NCBI RefSeq assembly: GCF_011801125.1
Contig: NZ_CP046171.1
Coordinates: 2,418,001-2,482,000, forward strand
Length of the DNA: 64,000 nt
Direction of reading: 5' to 3'
Origin: Nocardia brasiliensis
GTDB taxonomy: Bacteria > Actinomycetota > Actinomycetes > Mycobacteriales > Mycobacteriaceae
Positions 1 through 8,043 of this stretch are shown here, one piece after another. The position numbers were made by a program, and so were the translations under genes. A model generated the notes under the pieces. It was not told where the DNA came from. It did no database searches and saw only the letters and a list, made by a program, of their open reading frames with translations. The stretch's first letter is position 1. Each line of letters begins with the position of its first letter.

Positions 1-591
1 AATGGCGGCGATGACGAGCGCGGCGATCGGGTCGGCCCAGGACCAGCCGAACAGTGCGTTGAGCACGAGACCGACGAGCAGCACCGCCGACAGGTAAGTG
101 CACAGCAGTGTTTGCTTGGAATCGGCTACGGCGGAAGCGGATCCGAGTTCGCGACCGGCTCGGCGCTGTTGCCAGGAGAGCACCGGCATCACGAGCAGGC
201 TTGCCGCGGCCAAACCGATGCCGAGCGCGGAATGACTGGCCGCATCGGCGCCGAGCAGCGCGCGCACGGCGTCGACGGTGACGTAGGCGGCGAGTGCGAA
301 GAAGGAGAACGCGATGACGCGCAACGCCACCTTCTCCCGCGCTTGCGGATTCGGTCCGGCGAACTGCCAAGCGACCGCCGCCGCCGACGACACCTCGATC
401 ACCGAATCCAACCCGAACCCGATCAGCGCCGTCGAGGACACCCGAGCCCCCTCGCGCAACGCCACGACCGCCTCGATCACGTTGTAACTGATGGTCGCCG
501 CGACGAACCATCGAATCCGCCGCGACAAGACGGCCCGCCTGGTGGGGGACAGCGCTGGTCGGGACAGGGGCATACCCAGTGGCGCGGACAT
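1..591 (-). CDS. Cation efflux (CDF) transporter, 3' end outside window
   Basis: The reverse strand reads 197 codons from ATG at 591 to the window edge, so the C-terminus is missing. After a basic N-terminus come several hydrophobic helices. The stretch GFGLDSVIEVSSA carries the acidic residues expected in the second helix of cation diffusion facilitators, which export divalent metals from the cytoplasm by proton antiport. The start codon overlaps the stop of the upstream repressor gene (TGATG), so the two are translationally coupled. The CmtR-like neighbour suggests Cd, Pb or Zn as substrate; that is inference. The cytoplasmic C-terminal metal-binding domain cannot be judged. Confidence 0.85.
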   Translation of the reverse strand, partial: MSAPLGMPLSRPALSPTRRAVLSRRIRWFVAATISYNVIEAVVALREGARVSSTALIGFGLDSVIEVSSAAAVAWQFAGPNPQAREKVALRVIAFSFFALAAYVTVDAVRALLGADAASHSALGIGLAAASLLVMPVLSWQQRRAGRELGSASAVADSKQTLLCTYLSAVLLVGLVLNALFGWSWADPIAALVIAAI

Positions 592-917
592 CAGCAGCAC
601 CCTTCGTCCGCGGTGGGGCAGCAGGCGGGATCGACGGCCAGTACCAGTCCGAGCAGGTCGCCGAGGGCGTGGCCGATGCGTGCGTCGGCGAGTTCGTAGC
701 GGCTGCGCCGACCCTCCGGAACGGCGACGACAAGTCCGCAACCCCGAAGGCAGGCAAGGTGATTGGACAGTATCTGCCGGGACACGCCGATTTGCTCCGC
801 CAACTCGGACGGGTAGCTCGCGCCGGTGCGCAAACTCAACAGGATCCGAGTCCGCGTCGGATCGGATAGCGCGTGCCCGAATCGAGCGAGAGCGTCGCTG
901 TGCCGCAAGGTCTCCAC
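591..917 (-). CDS. ArsR/SmtB-family metal-sensing repressor, CmtR-like
   Basis: A 108-residue winged-helix protein. Residues 19-26 (DPTRTRIL) and the recognition helix region SRQILSNHL (46-54) are typical of ArsR/SmtB repressors. Cys56 and Cys60 lie in the LACLRGCGLVV segment, the position of the two helix-R cysteines of M. tuberculosis CmtR (Cd/Pb sensor), and further Cys pairs at 99-100 and 107-108 could supply the third thiolate. It should bind its own promoter and release on metal binding. It is the first gene of a two-gene unit with the CDF transporter, with a 1-base stop/start overlap. The metal identity is inferred from the cysteine pattern only. Confidence 0.88.
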   Translation of the reverse strand: METLRHSDALARFGHALSDPTRTRILLSLRTGASYPSELAEQIGVSRQILSNHLACLRGCGLVVAVPEGRRSRYELADARIGHALGDLLGLVLAVDPACCPTADEGCC

Positions 918-934
918 TCGGAGAATAGTACAGA

Positions 935-952
935 TTTATATGTATTCATAAA
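935..952. promoter_or_regulatory. Probable ArsR operator (AT-rich dyad)
   Basis: An AT-rich hyphenated dyad, TTTAT and ATAAA arms separated by 8 bases, lies about 20 bases upstream of the repressor start in otherwise GC-rich DNA. Position and composition fit an ArsR-family operator overlapping the promoter of the repressor-transporter unit. No binding has been shown. Confidence 0.45.
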
Positions 953-1253
953 ACTCTGAACTGTTTTGGCGTGCTGCCGGTGTGTGTCAGTGCAGGCAGA
1001 TGGCCTGTGCGTCGGCTCGCCGGGCTGACTTCTCGGCTACGGGGGAACCTGGATTCACCGTTCAACGGCACCGTGAGTTAGCTGGTCGCGTGCGCGTGCG
1101 GTGATGGAGCCGCAGACGTCGCCGGGGCGCGGTCGGCAGCAAACGGCCGGAGCGTGCTGTAGCGCCACCTCCGTGCCCCGCGACCGGTTTGCCGCATTCA
1201 CTGTCCCGCCCGAGTCGTGAACTGGCCGAGCTTCGGCACCAGATCGATACCCT
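953..1253. other. Intergenic, no gene seen
   Basis: Between the metal repressor promoter and the Rv3235-like gene. Open frames here on both strands are GC-driven and show no recognisable domain or ribosome-binding site. Confidence 0.4.
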
Positions 1254-2669
1254 GTGCGCCGCGCGAACCCACTGCGGGCGGCAGGTCGGGTAGTGGAGTA
1301 CTCGTGCGATCCGATGGACGCCCAGCAGAATCGTGGCTCCGAAGAGAGGGAGACCATCGAGGGGGTAGGGGTGACCAGATCGGACCAGGCGTCGCCTGCG
1401 ACAGCGAAGTCGCAGAGCCACCGATTGGAAGCGGATGTCGAGGGGCGTCCGATGGCGGGTCCGCGGGAGTGCGGATCGGGTGGGGAGCAGGAGTGTTGTC
1501 CGGACGGGGTTGCGGAGGAGCGTCCTTCACCCGGGTGTGTTGAGGAGGTGCGGTCGAGTGAGGGGGCGGGGGAGCGACCAGACGAGTCCGCACGAGAATG
1601 CCGTTCGGGTGGTGCGGAGTGCCGGGCCCGCGGGTGTGTGCAACAGTGCCGGTCGGGAGATGGGGCGGCGGGGCTCCGATCCCAGGCTGCACTGGGCCGT
1701 GAGGCGGGTGGGTGCCTGCTTGATGGCGCGCCGCGGGAGGGCTGTCGATCGGGAGGATGTGCGCAGGATTGTCGACCGGCTGGGGTTGCCGAGGGGTGCC
1801 GGTCGGACAGGAGTGTGCAGGAGCGTCGGCCGGATGAGACGGAGGGGTTCGAGTCGGGCGAGTGCGTAGAGGAAGCTCGCCCGTGTGCCCGTGACGACAA
1901 GCGACCGTTTGATCGGGTTGTGGCGGGTCGACCGGATGCGAGTGCGTCGGATTGTCCGTCGGGCGGCACCCGACAGCCTCAGCCGGAAGGAGGTACGGAG
2001 AAGGATCGGCCGGGCGACGGTGCGCAAGGGCAAGCGACGGAGGAGGGGCGTCGGCCGGGTGAGGTGGCGAAGGGCGATCGGTCGGGCGAGGGTGTGCGGA
2101 GGCGATGGTCGGATGGCGTCGTCGAGGCGGGGCACCCAGACGGGAGTGTGCCGGAGGGGCGGTCGGGTGGGGTGGAGCGTCCGCGGAGTCCGGTTGCGGC
2201 GAAGTGTCGTTCGGGCGGGTGTGTACAGGGGTGCAGATCGGGGAAGTGTGCGCCCGGGTGTCGGACGGAGGGGCGGGTAGCGGGTGGTTCGGGGGCGATG
2301 CGGTCTGCCGCGCGGCTGCGTTGTACGGCGGAGCCGGATCTGGAAGCGGTGTTGTCCGCCAAGGAATTTGCACAGTGGGTGGTTCGATTGGTCCTGGAGG
2401 TGCTGGATCACCGCAGGTTGGTCACCCACATGACCTCGGTCGCCGACGCCCGCATCGTCGCCGCGCTGCGCACGATGGTGAACGCCGATGTGGTGCCGGG
2501 CCGCGGTCTGGGCGTCGCAGTACCCCAACGGGTAACTATCCGCATGGTCGACGCACGCACCGCCGAGATCTGCGCCGGATACGACCGAGGCGCAAGACAT
2601 TTCGCCTTGGCCGCCCGCATAACCCGCATCCGGGGCCAATGGCGACTGTCCGCACTGCGCCTACGCTGA
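1254..2669 (+). CDS. Rv3235-family protein with long Cys-rich nonapeptide-repeat N-terminus
   Basis: The last about 120 residues (from Met349 at 2298) look like the Rv3235 family of actinobacteria: a short alpha/beta domain with AQWVVRLVLEVLDHRR, a central ALRTMV helix, and a closing GQWRLSALRLR. The function of that family is unknown. The preceding 340 residues are low complexity and built from a degenerate 9-residue repeat (CRSGGCVQG, CRSGKCAPG, CRTEGRVAG and relatives), rich in Cys, Gly, Arg and acidic residues. Family members are normally far shorter, so either the repeat region is translated as an extension or the true start is ATG 2298. I cannot decide between them. Antisense frames over the repeat are also open, as expected for a GC-rich minisatellite. 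Confidence 0.55.
   Translation: MRRANPLRAAGRVVEYSCDPMDAQQNRGSEERETIEGVGVTRSDQASPATAKSQSHRLEADVEGRPMAGPRECGSGGEQECCPDGVAEERPSPGCVEEVRSSEGAGERPDESARECRSGGAECRARGCVQQCRSGDGAAGLRSQAALGREAGGCLLDGAPREGCRSGGCAQDCRPAGVAEGCRSDRSVQERRPDETEGFESGECVEEARPCARDDKRPFDRVVAGRPDASASDCPSGGTRQPQPEGGTEKDRPGDGAQGQATEEGRRPGEVAKGDRSGEGVRRRWSDGVVEAGHPDGSVPEGRSGGVERPRSPVAAKCRSGGCVQGCRSGKCAPGCRTEGRVAGGSGAMRSAARLRCTAEPDLEAVLSAKEFAQWVVRLVLEVLDHRRLVTHMTSVADARIVAALRTMVNADVVPGRGLGVAVPQRVTIRMVDARTAEICAGYDRGARHFALAARITRIRGQWRLSALRLR
1494..2285 (+). repeat. Degenerate 27-bp tandem array (nonapeptide repeats)
   Basis: In the frame of the Rv3235-like domain, residues 81-344 break into 9-residue units such as CRSGGCAQD, CRPAGVAEG, CRSDRSVQE and, near the end, CRSGGCVQG, CRSGKCAPG, CRTEGRVAG. 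At the DNA level this is a 27-base minisatellite with strong drift, interrupted in places. The phase is kept in one frame through most of the array. Confidence 0.7.
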
Positions 2670-3149
2670 CCACCGAGCTCGAGGCCTAGCGAGGACTGGG
2701 TTCGCACCACCCGGTCCCACGCGTCGAGCCCGCGCCCCTCCTGTGTTCTCGCATCGCCTACGGAGTAGCGGGCCGGACAACGAGAGGTTGCCACAAGGGC
2801 GGGCTCGGCTCGGGCCACTCAGGTGTGTAGCGCACGGAACCTGCACCTGAAAGGGCTTGCGGGGAAACAGATACGAGTTCGATGAGCACCCTGCGATGAG
2901 TCGCTCCGCCGAAAGCAGTACGAGCCGGTGCAGCTGTCGCCGCAACCAGATGCCGCCGGTTCAGGCGTCATAGTGATGGGTCGTCGGGGGCGTTCTCGCT
3001 GCGGCGGTCCGTCCCGCTCACAGCAACCCGCGCCGAGCGCAGATACCGTGCCGTACGGTGGTTCGTGCTGTGACAGCGATGAATCCACGCTCGGTGCTGG
3101 AGCGGCTGGTTCGAGATTCTTGTCGGTCCGTCTCGCTAAAGTGTCGTCC
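2670..3149. other. Intergenic, no gene seen
   Basis: Between the Rv3235-like gene and the F420-dependent oxidase. Frames open on both strands give no recognisable protein. The in-frame extension upstream of GTG 3150 has no family similarity. Confidence 0.4.
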
Positions 3150-3400
3150 GTGAAGCTAACCGAGCATCTGGCATCGCCCGACCGAGAGATGGTCGAGGCA
3201 AGGCTTCGATCGAACCTCATGGCTTGGCTGACAACCGTCGACCCTCGAGGCCGGCCGTCCAGTGTGCCGGTCTGGTTCCTGCTGCAGGAGGACGAGACCG
3301 TGCTCGTCTACAGTCGGGACGGCAAGAAGAAGCTGCGCAACCTGGCGGCGAATCCGCACGTCGCCTTCGGCCTGGACGTGACCGACATCGGTCGCAGCAA
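3150..3400 (+). pseudogene. 5' part of PPOX-class F420-dependent enzyme (Rv3369-like), disrupted by IS3 element
   Basis: From GTG 3150 the frame reads [20 protein letters not shown] and continues through PVWFLL and [23 protein letters not shown], the split-barrel flavin/F420-binding fold of the TIGR03667 (Rv3369) group of small deazaflavin-dependent oxidoreductases. At base 3401 it runs into an insertion element and stops at 3461 after foreign residues. Deleting the element and one CAA duplication rejoins this part in frame with 4667-4847 and restores a 143-residue protein of normal family length. The gene is therefore recently inactivated. A longer open frame upstream (from 2928) has no family similarity, so GTG 3150 is the likely original start. 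Confidence 0.9.
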
Positions 3401-3429
3401 GGGGCTGCTGCAGGATTGGGTGACAGTGG

Positions 3430-4290
3430 TTAGGCAGCCTGTCGGGCTGCTGGGGACATGATGGTTTCGAATTCGATCGGGGTCAACCGGCCGAGCCGGG
3501 CCTGTCGGCGCCGACGGTGGTAGGTGCGCTCGATCCAGGTGACGATCGCAATCCGTAATTGTTCGCGAGTTTCCCAGCGCTGACGGTCCAGGACGTTGCG
3601 TTGCAGCAGGCTGAAGAAGCTTTCCATGGCGGCGTTGTCACCGGCCGCGCCGACTCTGCCCATGGATCCGACCATGCGGTGACGGTTGAGTGCGTGGACG
3701 AATCTCCTCGAGCGAAACTGACTTCCGCGGTCGCTGTGCAGGATGCAACCGGCCACATCGCCGCGCCGGGCGACAGCGTTGTTCACCGCGGTCACCGCCA
3801 GCCGTGACTTCATCCGCGAATCGATCGAGTAACCGATGATCCGGTTGGAGAACACGTCCTTGACCGCACACAAATACAGCTTGCCTTCAGTGGTGCAATG
3901 TTCGGTAATGTCGCTGAGCCACAAACGATTCGGAGCATCGGCAACGAAGTTTCGCTGCACCAGATCGTCGTGGACGGGCGGACCGGGTCTGCCGTTCTTA
4001 CCGCGCCGCCGTTTGCCGAAGGCGCTCCACCACCGGTTGGTCGAGCAGATCCGCCACGCGGTCCGATCGGCCATCGATTCACCGGCCTCGCGGGCCTCAT
4101 CGGCCAGAAACCGGTAGCCGAATTCAGGGTCGTCGCGGTGGGCATCGAACAAGGCGTCGGCCCGATACGCCTCGGCGAGTTCGCCGGCGGTCACCGGTTC
4201 GGCCAGCCACCGATAGTAGGGCTGGCGGGCGAGCTGCAGCACCCGGCACGTCACCGCCACAGGAATCCCTTCGGCGGCAAGCTCTTTCAC
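3430..4290 (-). CDS. IS3-family transposase OrfB (DDE integrase catalytic part)
   Basis: 286 residues. The N-terminal HTH_21-like region ([18 protein letters not shown]) is followed by an rve retroviral-integrase-type core. The catalytic triad is visible: Asp in LWLSDITEH, Asp in [10 protein letters not shown] and Glu in [11 protein letters not shown]. The listed GTG start overlaps the orfA stop (GTGA), but the frame is open upstream and the product is probably made mainly as an OrfAB fusion by -1 slippage. The fusion would read through [17 protein letters not shown], the junction seen in related elements. It cuts and joins the ends of its own element. Confidence 0.93.
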   Translation of the reverse strand: MKELAAEGIPVAVTCRVLQLARQPYYRWLAEPVTAGELAEAYRADALFDAHRDDPEFGYRFLADEAREAGESMADRTAWRICSTNRWWSAFGKRRRGKNGRPGPPVHDDLVQRNFVADAPNRLWLSDITEHCTTEGKLYLCAVKDVFSNRIIGYSIDSRMKSRLAVTAVNNAVARRGDVAGCILHSDRGSQFRSRRFVHALNRHRMVGSMGRVGAAGDNAAMESFFSLLQRNVLDRQRWETREQLRIAIVTWIERTYHRRRRQARLGRLTPIEFETIMSPAARQAA

Positions 4291-4595
4291 GAGCGGGTAG
4301 AGCCTTTTCCCGGGATCTGCGCCTGCGACAGATACGCCGCGGCGCGGCGCAGGACCTCGTTCTCCTGCTCCAACAACCGGATCCGGCGACGGGCATCACG
4401 CAACTCGGCAGACTCGCTGCGCGTGGTCCCCGGTTTGTTTCCGTCGTCGATGTCGGATTGGCGCATCCACTTCGACAGCGTCATAGGGTGCACGCCGAAA
4501 TCGGCCGCGACCTGCTCCAGGGTCACCCCGTCTTCGCGGTTTCGGGCGACTCGCACGACATCGTCGCGGAACTCTTTCGGATACGGCTTGGGCAC
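4287..4595 (-). CDS. IS3-family transposase OrfA (HTH, DNA binding)
   Basis: 102 residues: an HTH_Tnp_1-type domain (PKEFRDDVVRVARNREDG, then LEQVAADFGVHPMTLSKWM) followed by a leucine-zipper-like coiled coil (AELRDARRRIRLLEQENEVL) typical of IS3 OrfA proteins, which bind the terminal repeats and oligomerise. The ATG at 4595 lies about 40 bases inside the right inverted repeat. The 3' end overlaps orfB, which sits in the -1 frame. Confidence 0.92.
   Translation of the reverse strand: MPKPYPKEFRDDVVRVARNREDGVTLEQVAADFGVHPMTLSKWMRQSDIDDGNKPGTTRSESAELRDARRRIRLLEQENEVLRRAAAYLSQAQIPGKGSTRS
4305..4311 (-). promoter_or_regulatory. Programmed -1 frameshift heptamer GGGAAAA
   Basis: On the minus strand the orfA codons CCG GGA AAA GGC contain G GGA AAA, a perfect X XXY YYZ slippery heptamer in the correct phase, about 16 bases before the orfA stop. 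The -1 frame is exactly that of orfB and is open across the junction, so slippage gives the OrfAB transposase known for IS3 elements. Confidence 0.8.
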
Positions 4596-4663
4596 TGCGA
4601 CATCCTCTCAGGCCAGCCTCCCGGCAAGCCATCTTGGTTGTCACCCACCCCTGCAGCAGCCCC

Positions 4664-4847
4664 CAACGTCCGGATCGCGGGCGAAGCTCACGTCGGCGTG
4701 GACATACCGCCCGCCGACCAGAATCCCGCCTACATCGCGAAGTATCTCGAGCGCATCGGTGCATTGTTCGGTACCCCGCGTGCCTTCGCCGAGTTGTTCA
4801 CGGTCCCGCTGGTGATCACGCCGAATCGACTCATGACGGGCCCGTGA
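4664..4847 (+). pseudogene. 3' part of the IS-disrupted F420-dependent enzyme
   Basis: After the second CAA target copy the frame reads NVRIAGEAHVGVDIPPADQN and on through AYIAKYLERIGALFGTP to LVITPNRLMTGP and a stop. This is the C-terminal half of the TIGR03667/Rv3369-like protein whose 5' part ends at 3400. It lacks a start of its own. The junction codon AAC (two bases from the duplication plus base 4667) shows that the insertion left no other damage. Confidence 0.9.
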
Positions 4848-5336
4848 TCCTCGTACGGCCGACGAGACATCAACTGCGCCAACAGCTGTCCTGTGCGCAG
4901 CACGAGCGGTCGACGCGAGGAGGAATATAGGGACCGTGCGGCCGATTGTGCGCTCGGATGTCGACGGGCCGCCGGATCTGTTTCGGCTACCGCCAGCGCG
5001 AGTTCAATCTCGACTGGCTTGACGTCCGCATTGTCCGCGACGGGTCTCGGCCGTGGCTACGCCAGCCCGTCTTGAATCCAGCCTCGAGTAGCTGCGTTCG
5101 AGTGTGTTCGGCCGGCTTGCCCCATCGGGCTGATCTCCGGGGTTTGCCGATCCTCGTGCGGTGGTGGATTCGGTGTCACTGCTGGTTGGGGTTATGCCGA
5201 AGTCGGTCGTTCGAACGACTGTGGCGGGGCAGCGTCGTTCATAGGCTTGCTGTTGTCGCCTCGCGTTGGTCCCCAGCCCGTTCCGGTGGGTCATTTGTGG
5301 CGATACCGGCGTAGTAAGCAGTGCAGGAGTACCGAG
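4848..5336. other. Intergenic, no convincing gene
   Basis: Downstream of the disrupted oxidase and upstream of the Ltp-type gene. Short open frames exist in both directions (for example around 4946-5314), but none shows a domain, a good ribosome-binding site or consistent codon use. Confidence 0.4.
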
Positions 5337-5840
5337 ATGACCGAGCCGTTCCCCGCCCTACAACCCAGCTATTTGTCGGCCGCGGCGGCGCCGAAGAAAC
5401 AGAAGAAGTGGGTGTGGCTGGTCGGCGCGCCGGTAATGGCGCTCGCCCTGGCCGTACCCGCATGGAACAGTGCTCCGGCGGCGGCCGACATAGTTCAGCC
5501 TGCGATCGCGGCGCCCGTACTCACGGTCGAATTCTCCCTGGCCAAGCAGGACATCACCGCCAGCCAGCGCAACGCCATCCGGTCGGCCCGGCAGTATCTC
5601 AACGTGTCCGCCTTCTCCCGCAGCGGACTCATCCACCAGCTCGAGTACGAAGGCTTCGCCCCAGCAGACGCTACATTCGCGGTGGACAGCTTGAATGTGG
5701 ACTGGAACGAGCAGGCGGCGAAGAGCGCCAAGCAGTACCTCGAGCTCACCTCGTTCTCTCGGTCCGGACTGATCGATCAGCTGATGTACGAAGGCTTCAC
5801 GCGCGCCCAGGCCGAGCACGGCGTCAATGTCGCCTACTGA
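5337..5840 (+). CDS. Membrane/secreted protein with two Ltp-type helical repeats
   Basis: 167 residues from ATG 5337. A cytoplasmic Lys-rich segment precedes one hydrophobic helix (WLVGAPVMALALAVPAW), then two copies of the Ltp 'host cell surface-exposed lipoprotein' repeat (PF07553 type): AIRSARQYLNVSAFSRSGLI..LEYEGF and SAKQYLELTSFSRSGLI..LMYEGF. The repeats form a small helical domain first described in the Ltp phage superinfection-exclusion lipoprotein and common in Gram-positive surface proteins. No lipobox is visible, so it is probably anchored by the helix or cleaved after ALA-type residues. Function here is unknown. A longer frame from 5247 exists, but the ATG start matches the hydrophobic pattern better. 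Confidence 0.8.
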   Translation: MTEPFPALQPSYLSAAAAPKKQKKWVWLVGAPVMALALAVPAWNSAPAAADIVQPAIAAPVLTVEFSLAKQDITASQRNAIRSARQYLNVSAFSRSGLIHQLEYEGFAPADATFAVDSLNVDWNEQAAKSAKQYLELTSFSRSGLIDQLMYEGFTRAQAEHGVNVAY

Positions 5841-6010
5841 CAACCTCTTTCGGCGGTAGGCGCCGAACCCTACCGCGGGATGTCCGCGATTGCCGAAGTC
5901 GCGCGGATGATCGTCCCGGGGACACCGGGGTGCGGCATCGAGTGTGGATATGCCGCATGGCTATCCGGCGGATAGGCTCGACGGTGTTCGCTTCTAGAGG
6001 AGGATCCCGC

Positions 6011-6448
6011 GTGACCGATGTGATGCCGCTGAATCCGGTGGAACAGCACGAGCGGCTGTCGGAGATCACCGCGCGAATTGTCGAGACGATGCCGGCGGGG
6101 TGGACGCGGGCCGTCATTCGTGGGTTGGTGGTCGGCGGGCATACGGAGTCTCGTTCCGGGGTCAAGATGCCCGACGGCTCGGTACAGGGCTGGTCGTTCC
6201 GCCCTGAGATCTGGCGTATGTTCATGGATTTGCGTGCCGGCATGTACGTCCCCGGCACCGGGACATGGGTTGGCTTCGAGTACGTCCTCGATCCCCCAGG
6301 GCGCTTCAAAATCCAGTTCACCCGCGACGAGGACCCAAAGTTCGAGACTGCGCCCTCCAGTGCGGATTTCGCGCTCGAGAACCGGCGCTACCCCCGGTCG
6401 GCGGACACCATGTCGGACTGGTTTCGCGCGGGGCTCGGAGCCGACTGA
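6011..6448 (+). CDS. YezG-like / DUF600-type immunity-family protein
   Basis: 145 residues from GTG 6011, preceded by AGAGGAGGA at 5995-6003. The pattern LSEITARIVETMPAGWTRA, a central beta-rich part and the closing FKIQFTRDEDPKFE with a Trp-containing tail resembles the YezG/DUF600 antitoxin group, small alpha/beta proteins that neutralise polymorphic toxins. No toxin gene is next to it; the only neighbour is the Ltp-repeat protein 170 bases upstream. It may be an orphan immunity protein. Family assignment is moderate, function is inference. Confidence 0.6.
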   Translation: MTDVMPLNPVEQHERLSEITARIVETMPAGWTRAVIRGLVVGGHTESRSGVKMPDGSVQGWSFRPEIWRMFMDLRAGMYVPGTGTWVGFEYVLDPPGRFKIQFTRDEDPKFETAPSSADFALENRRYPRSADTMSDWFRAGLGAD

Positions 6449-6908
6449 CAGGACATCGGCTGCCCATCTACCCGGCGCCCGCTGATGCCGTGGCGCGTCG
6501 ATCGTCGGCCCAGATCGGTTGCCCGCCCCAGCTTTTCAACGCGTGCTCATGCTGCTCAGCGGAGATCGCAAGAATGAGCGCGGGCTCGAGCCGAGGCGGC
6601 GTCGAGAATGCTCATGATCGTCGATCCTTCCGGGGATGTGCGGACCGGCAGTTGAACAGCGTCCACGCTAGTGGACTGGCTAACTGCTGGTGATCGTCTA
6701 GGTGAACCCACCGTAAGAATCAGCTATGGCACCTCTGGTCCTAGGGTTCCGGCGATCCGATATGGCGCTCGCTACAGAGCAACGCCCGCCACGCCGCATA
6801 TCGCACCGACCGTATCGGCCGCAGCCTGATGCCGAGTTGAGCCGTGACCGTCGGATACCAGCGCGTTCAGGGTTTATCGATCAACCGCTGAGCGTCCACA
6901 CATAGCGA
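6449..6908. other. Intergenic, no gene seen
   Basis: Convergent gap between the YezG-like gene and lipA. No domain-bearing frame, RNA gene or repeat was recognised apart from the hairpin listed next. Confidence 0.4.
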
Positions 6909-6940
6909 AGGCCCGCACCCGGTTGTGCGGGTGCGGGCCT
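6909..6940 (-). terminator. Strong hairpin 3' of lipA
   Basis: Perfect 12-bp arms AGGCCCGCACCC / GGGTGCGGGCCT with an 8-base loop, starting 12 bases beyond the lipA stop. There is no clear T tract; it is probably the lipA terminator. Confidence 0.75.
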
Positions 6941-6952
6941 GGAGCTACGTGG

Positions 6953-7969
6953 TCAGCTGCCGAAGCGCGCCAGGACCGACGACGCTTCTTGCGACGCGGA
7001 GCCTTCCTGGGCGAGATGCGCCATGGCCGGGGCGATTTCGCGGCCATGGTGGGCCATCGCTTGGGCGTAGAGGCGGCCTGCGCGGTAGGAGGAGCGGACC
7101 AGGGGGCCCGCCATCACGCCGGCGAAGCCGATCTCTTCGGCCATCTTGGAATGGTCGACGAACTCCTGCGGCTTGACCCAGCGGTCGACCGGGTGGTGCC
7201 GGGGGGATGGGCGCAGGTACTGGGTGATGGTGAGGATGTCGCAGCCTGCCTCGTGCAGGTCGCGCATCGCCTGGGTGACCTCTTCCGGGGTCTCGCCCAT
7301 GCCGAGGATCAGGTTGGACTTGGTGACGAGCCCGGCTTCGCGTGCGGCGGTGAGCACCGACAGGGACCGCTCGTAGCGGAACGCGGGACGGATGCGCTTG
7401 AAGATGCGCGGCACCGTCTCCAGGTTGTGCGCGAGCACCTCGGGACGCGAGGCGAACACCTCGTCGAGCTGCTCGGGCACGGCATTGAAGTCCGGGATGA
7501 GCAGTTCGACACCGGTGTTGGGGTTCAGCGCCTTGATGGCCCGCACGGTTTCGGCGTAGAGCCAGGCGCCGCCGTCGGCGAGGTCGTCGCGCGCGACACC
7601 GGTGATGGTCGAGTAGCGCAGGCCCATCGCCTGCACGCTCTCGGCGACCCGGCGCGGCTCGTCCCGATCGAGCGCGGCGGGTTTGCCGGTGTCGATCTGG
7701 CAGAAGTCGCAGCGACGGGTGCATTGCTCGCCGCCGATCAGGAAGGTGGCCTCGCGGTCTTCCCAGCATTCGAAGATGTTGGGACAGCCCGCCTCTTCGC
7801 ACACCGTGTGCAGGCCTTCGCGTTTGACCAGGCCTTTGAGCTCGGAATACTCCGGGCCCATTTTCGCCTTGGTCCGAATCCACTGAGGCTTGCGCTCGAT
7901 CGGGGTCTCCGCGTTGCGCGCCTCGATGCGTAGCAGTTTGCGTCCTGCCGGTGCTGAAGCTGAGGTCAC
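6953..7969 (-). CDS. lipA: Lipoyl synthase
   Basis: 338 residues from GTG 7969. Radical-SAM enzyme that inserts two sulfurs into octanoyl groups on lipoyl domains. Both Fe-S clusters are visible: Cys57, 62, 68 ([12 protein letters not shown]) for the auxiliary cluster and Cys83, 87, 90 (CTRRCDFC) for the radical-SAM cluster. Conserved [13 protein letters not shown] and the C-terminal VRSSYRAG with its serine follow. It lies 74 bases downstream of lipB on the same strand and acts directly after it. DlaT, encoded further upstream, carries two lipoyl domains and is a likely substrate. The longer in-frame extension upstream of GTG 7969 has no family similarity. Confidence 0.97.
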   Translation of the reverse strand: MTSASAPAGRKLLRIEARNAETPIERKPQWIRTKAKMGPEYSELKGLVKREGLHTVCEEAGCPNIFECWEDREATFLIGGEQCTRRCDFCQIDTGKPAALDRDEPRRVAESVQAMGLRYSTITGVARDDLADGGAWLYAETVRAIKALNPNTGVELLIPDFNAVPEQLDEVFASRPEVLAHNLETVPRIFKRIRPAFRYERSLSVLTAAREAGLVTKSNLILGMGETPEEVTQAMRDLHEAGCDILTITQYLRPSPRHHPVDRWVKPQEFVDHSKMAEEIGFAGVMAGPLVRSSYRAGRLYAQAMAHHGREIAPAMAHLAQEGSASQEASSVLARFGS

Positions 7970-8043
7970 GTGATCGACACTACGCCTACCGGATCGACCG
8001 CTCGCGACCCCTCCGGTGGGTGTGACGCGCGCGATAACCGCGG

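Larger units (their letters stand above)
3401..4663 (-). mobile_element. Complete IS3-family insertion sequence, 1263 bp
   Basis: The ends are 25-bp inverted repeats (3401-3425 and 4639-4663) beginning GGGGCTGCTGCAGG, identical except at two positions. They are flanked by a direct CAA duplication at 3398-3400 and 4664-4666, within the 3-4 bp usual for IS3. Inside are orfA and orfB transposase frames on the minus strand with a slippery heptamer between them. Both frames are intact and the catalytic DDE residues are present, so the element may be active. The ends do not begin with the TG/CA common in the family, but removal at these bounds restores the interrupted gene exactly. Confidence 0.92.

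Noticed and set aside
1055..2639. Long Pro/His-rich and Arg/Thr-rich minus-strand frames over the Rv3235-like gene
   Set aside because: Minisatellites of GC-rich 27-base units keep several frames open. Only the plus frame joins a recognisable domain.
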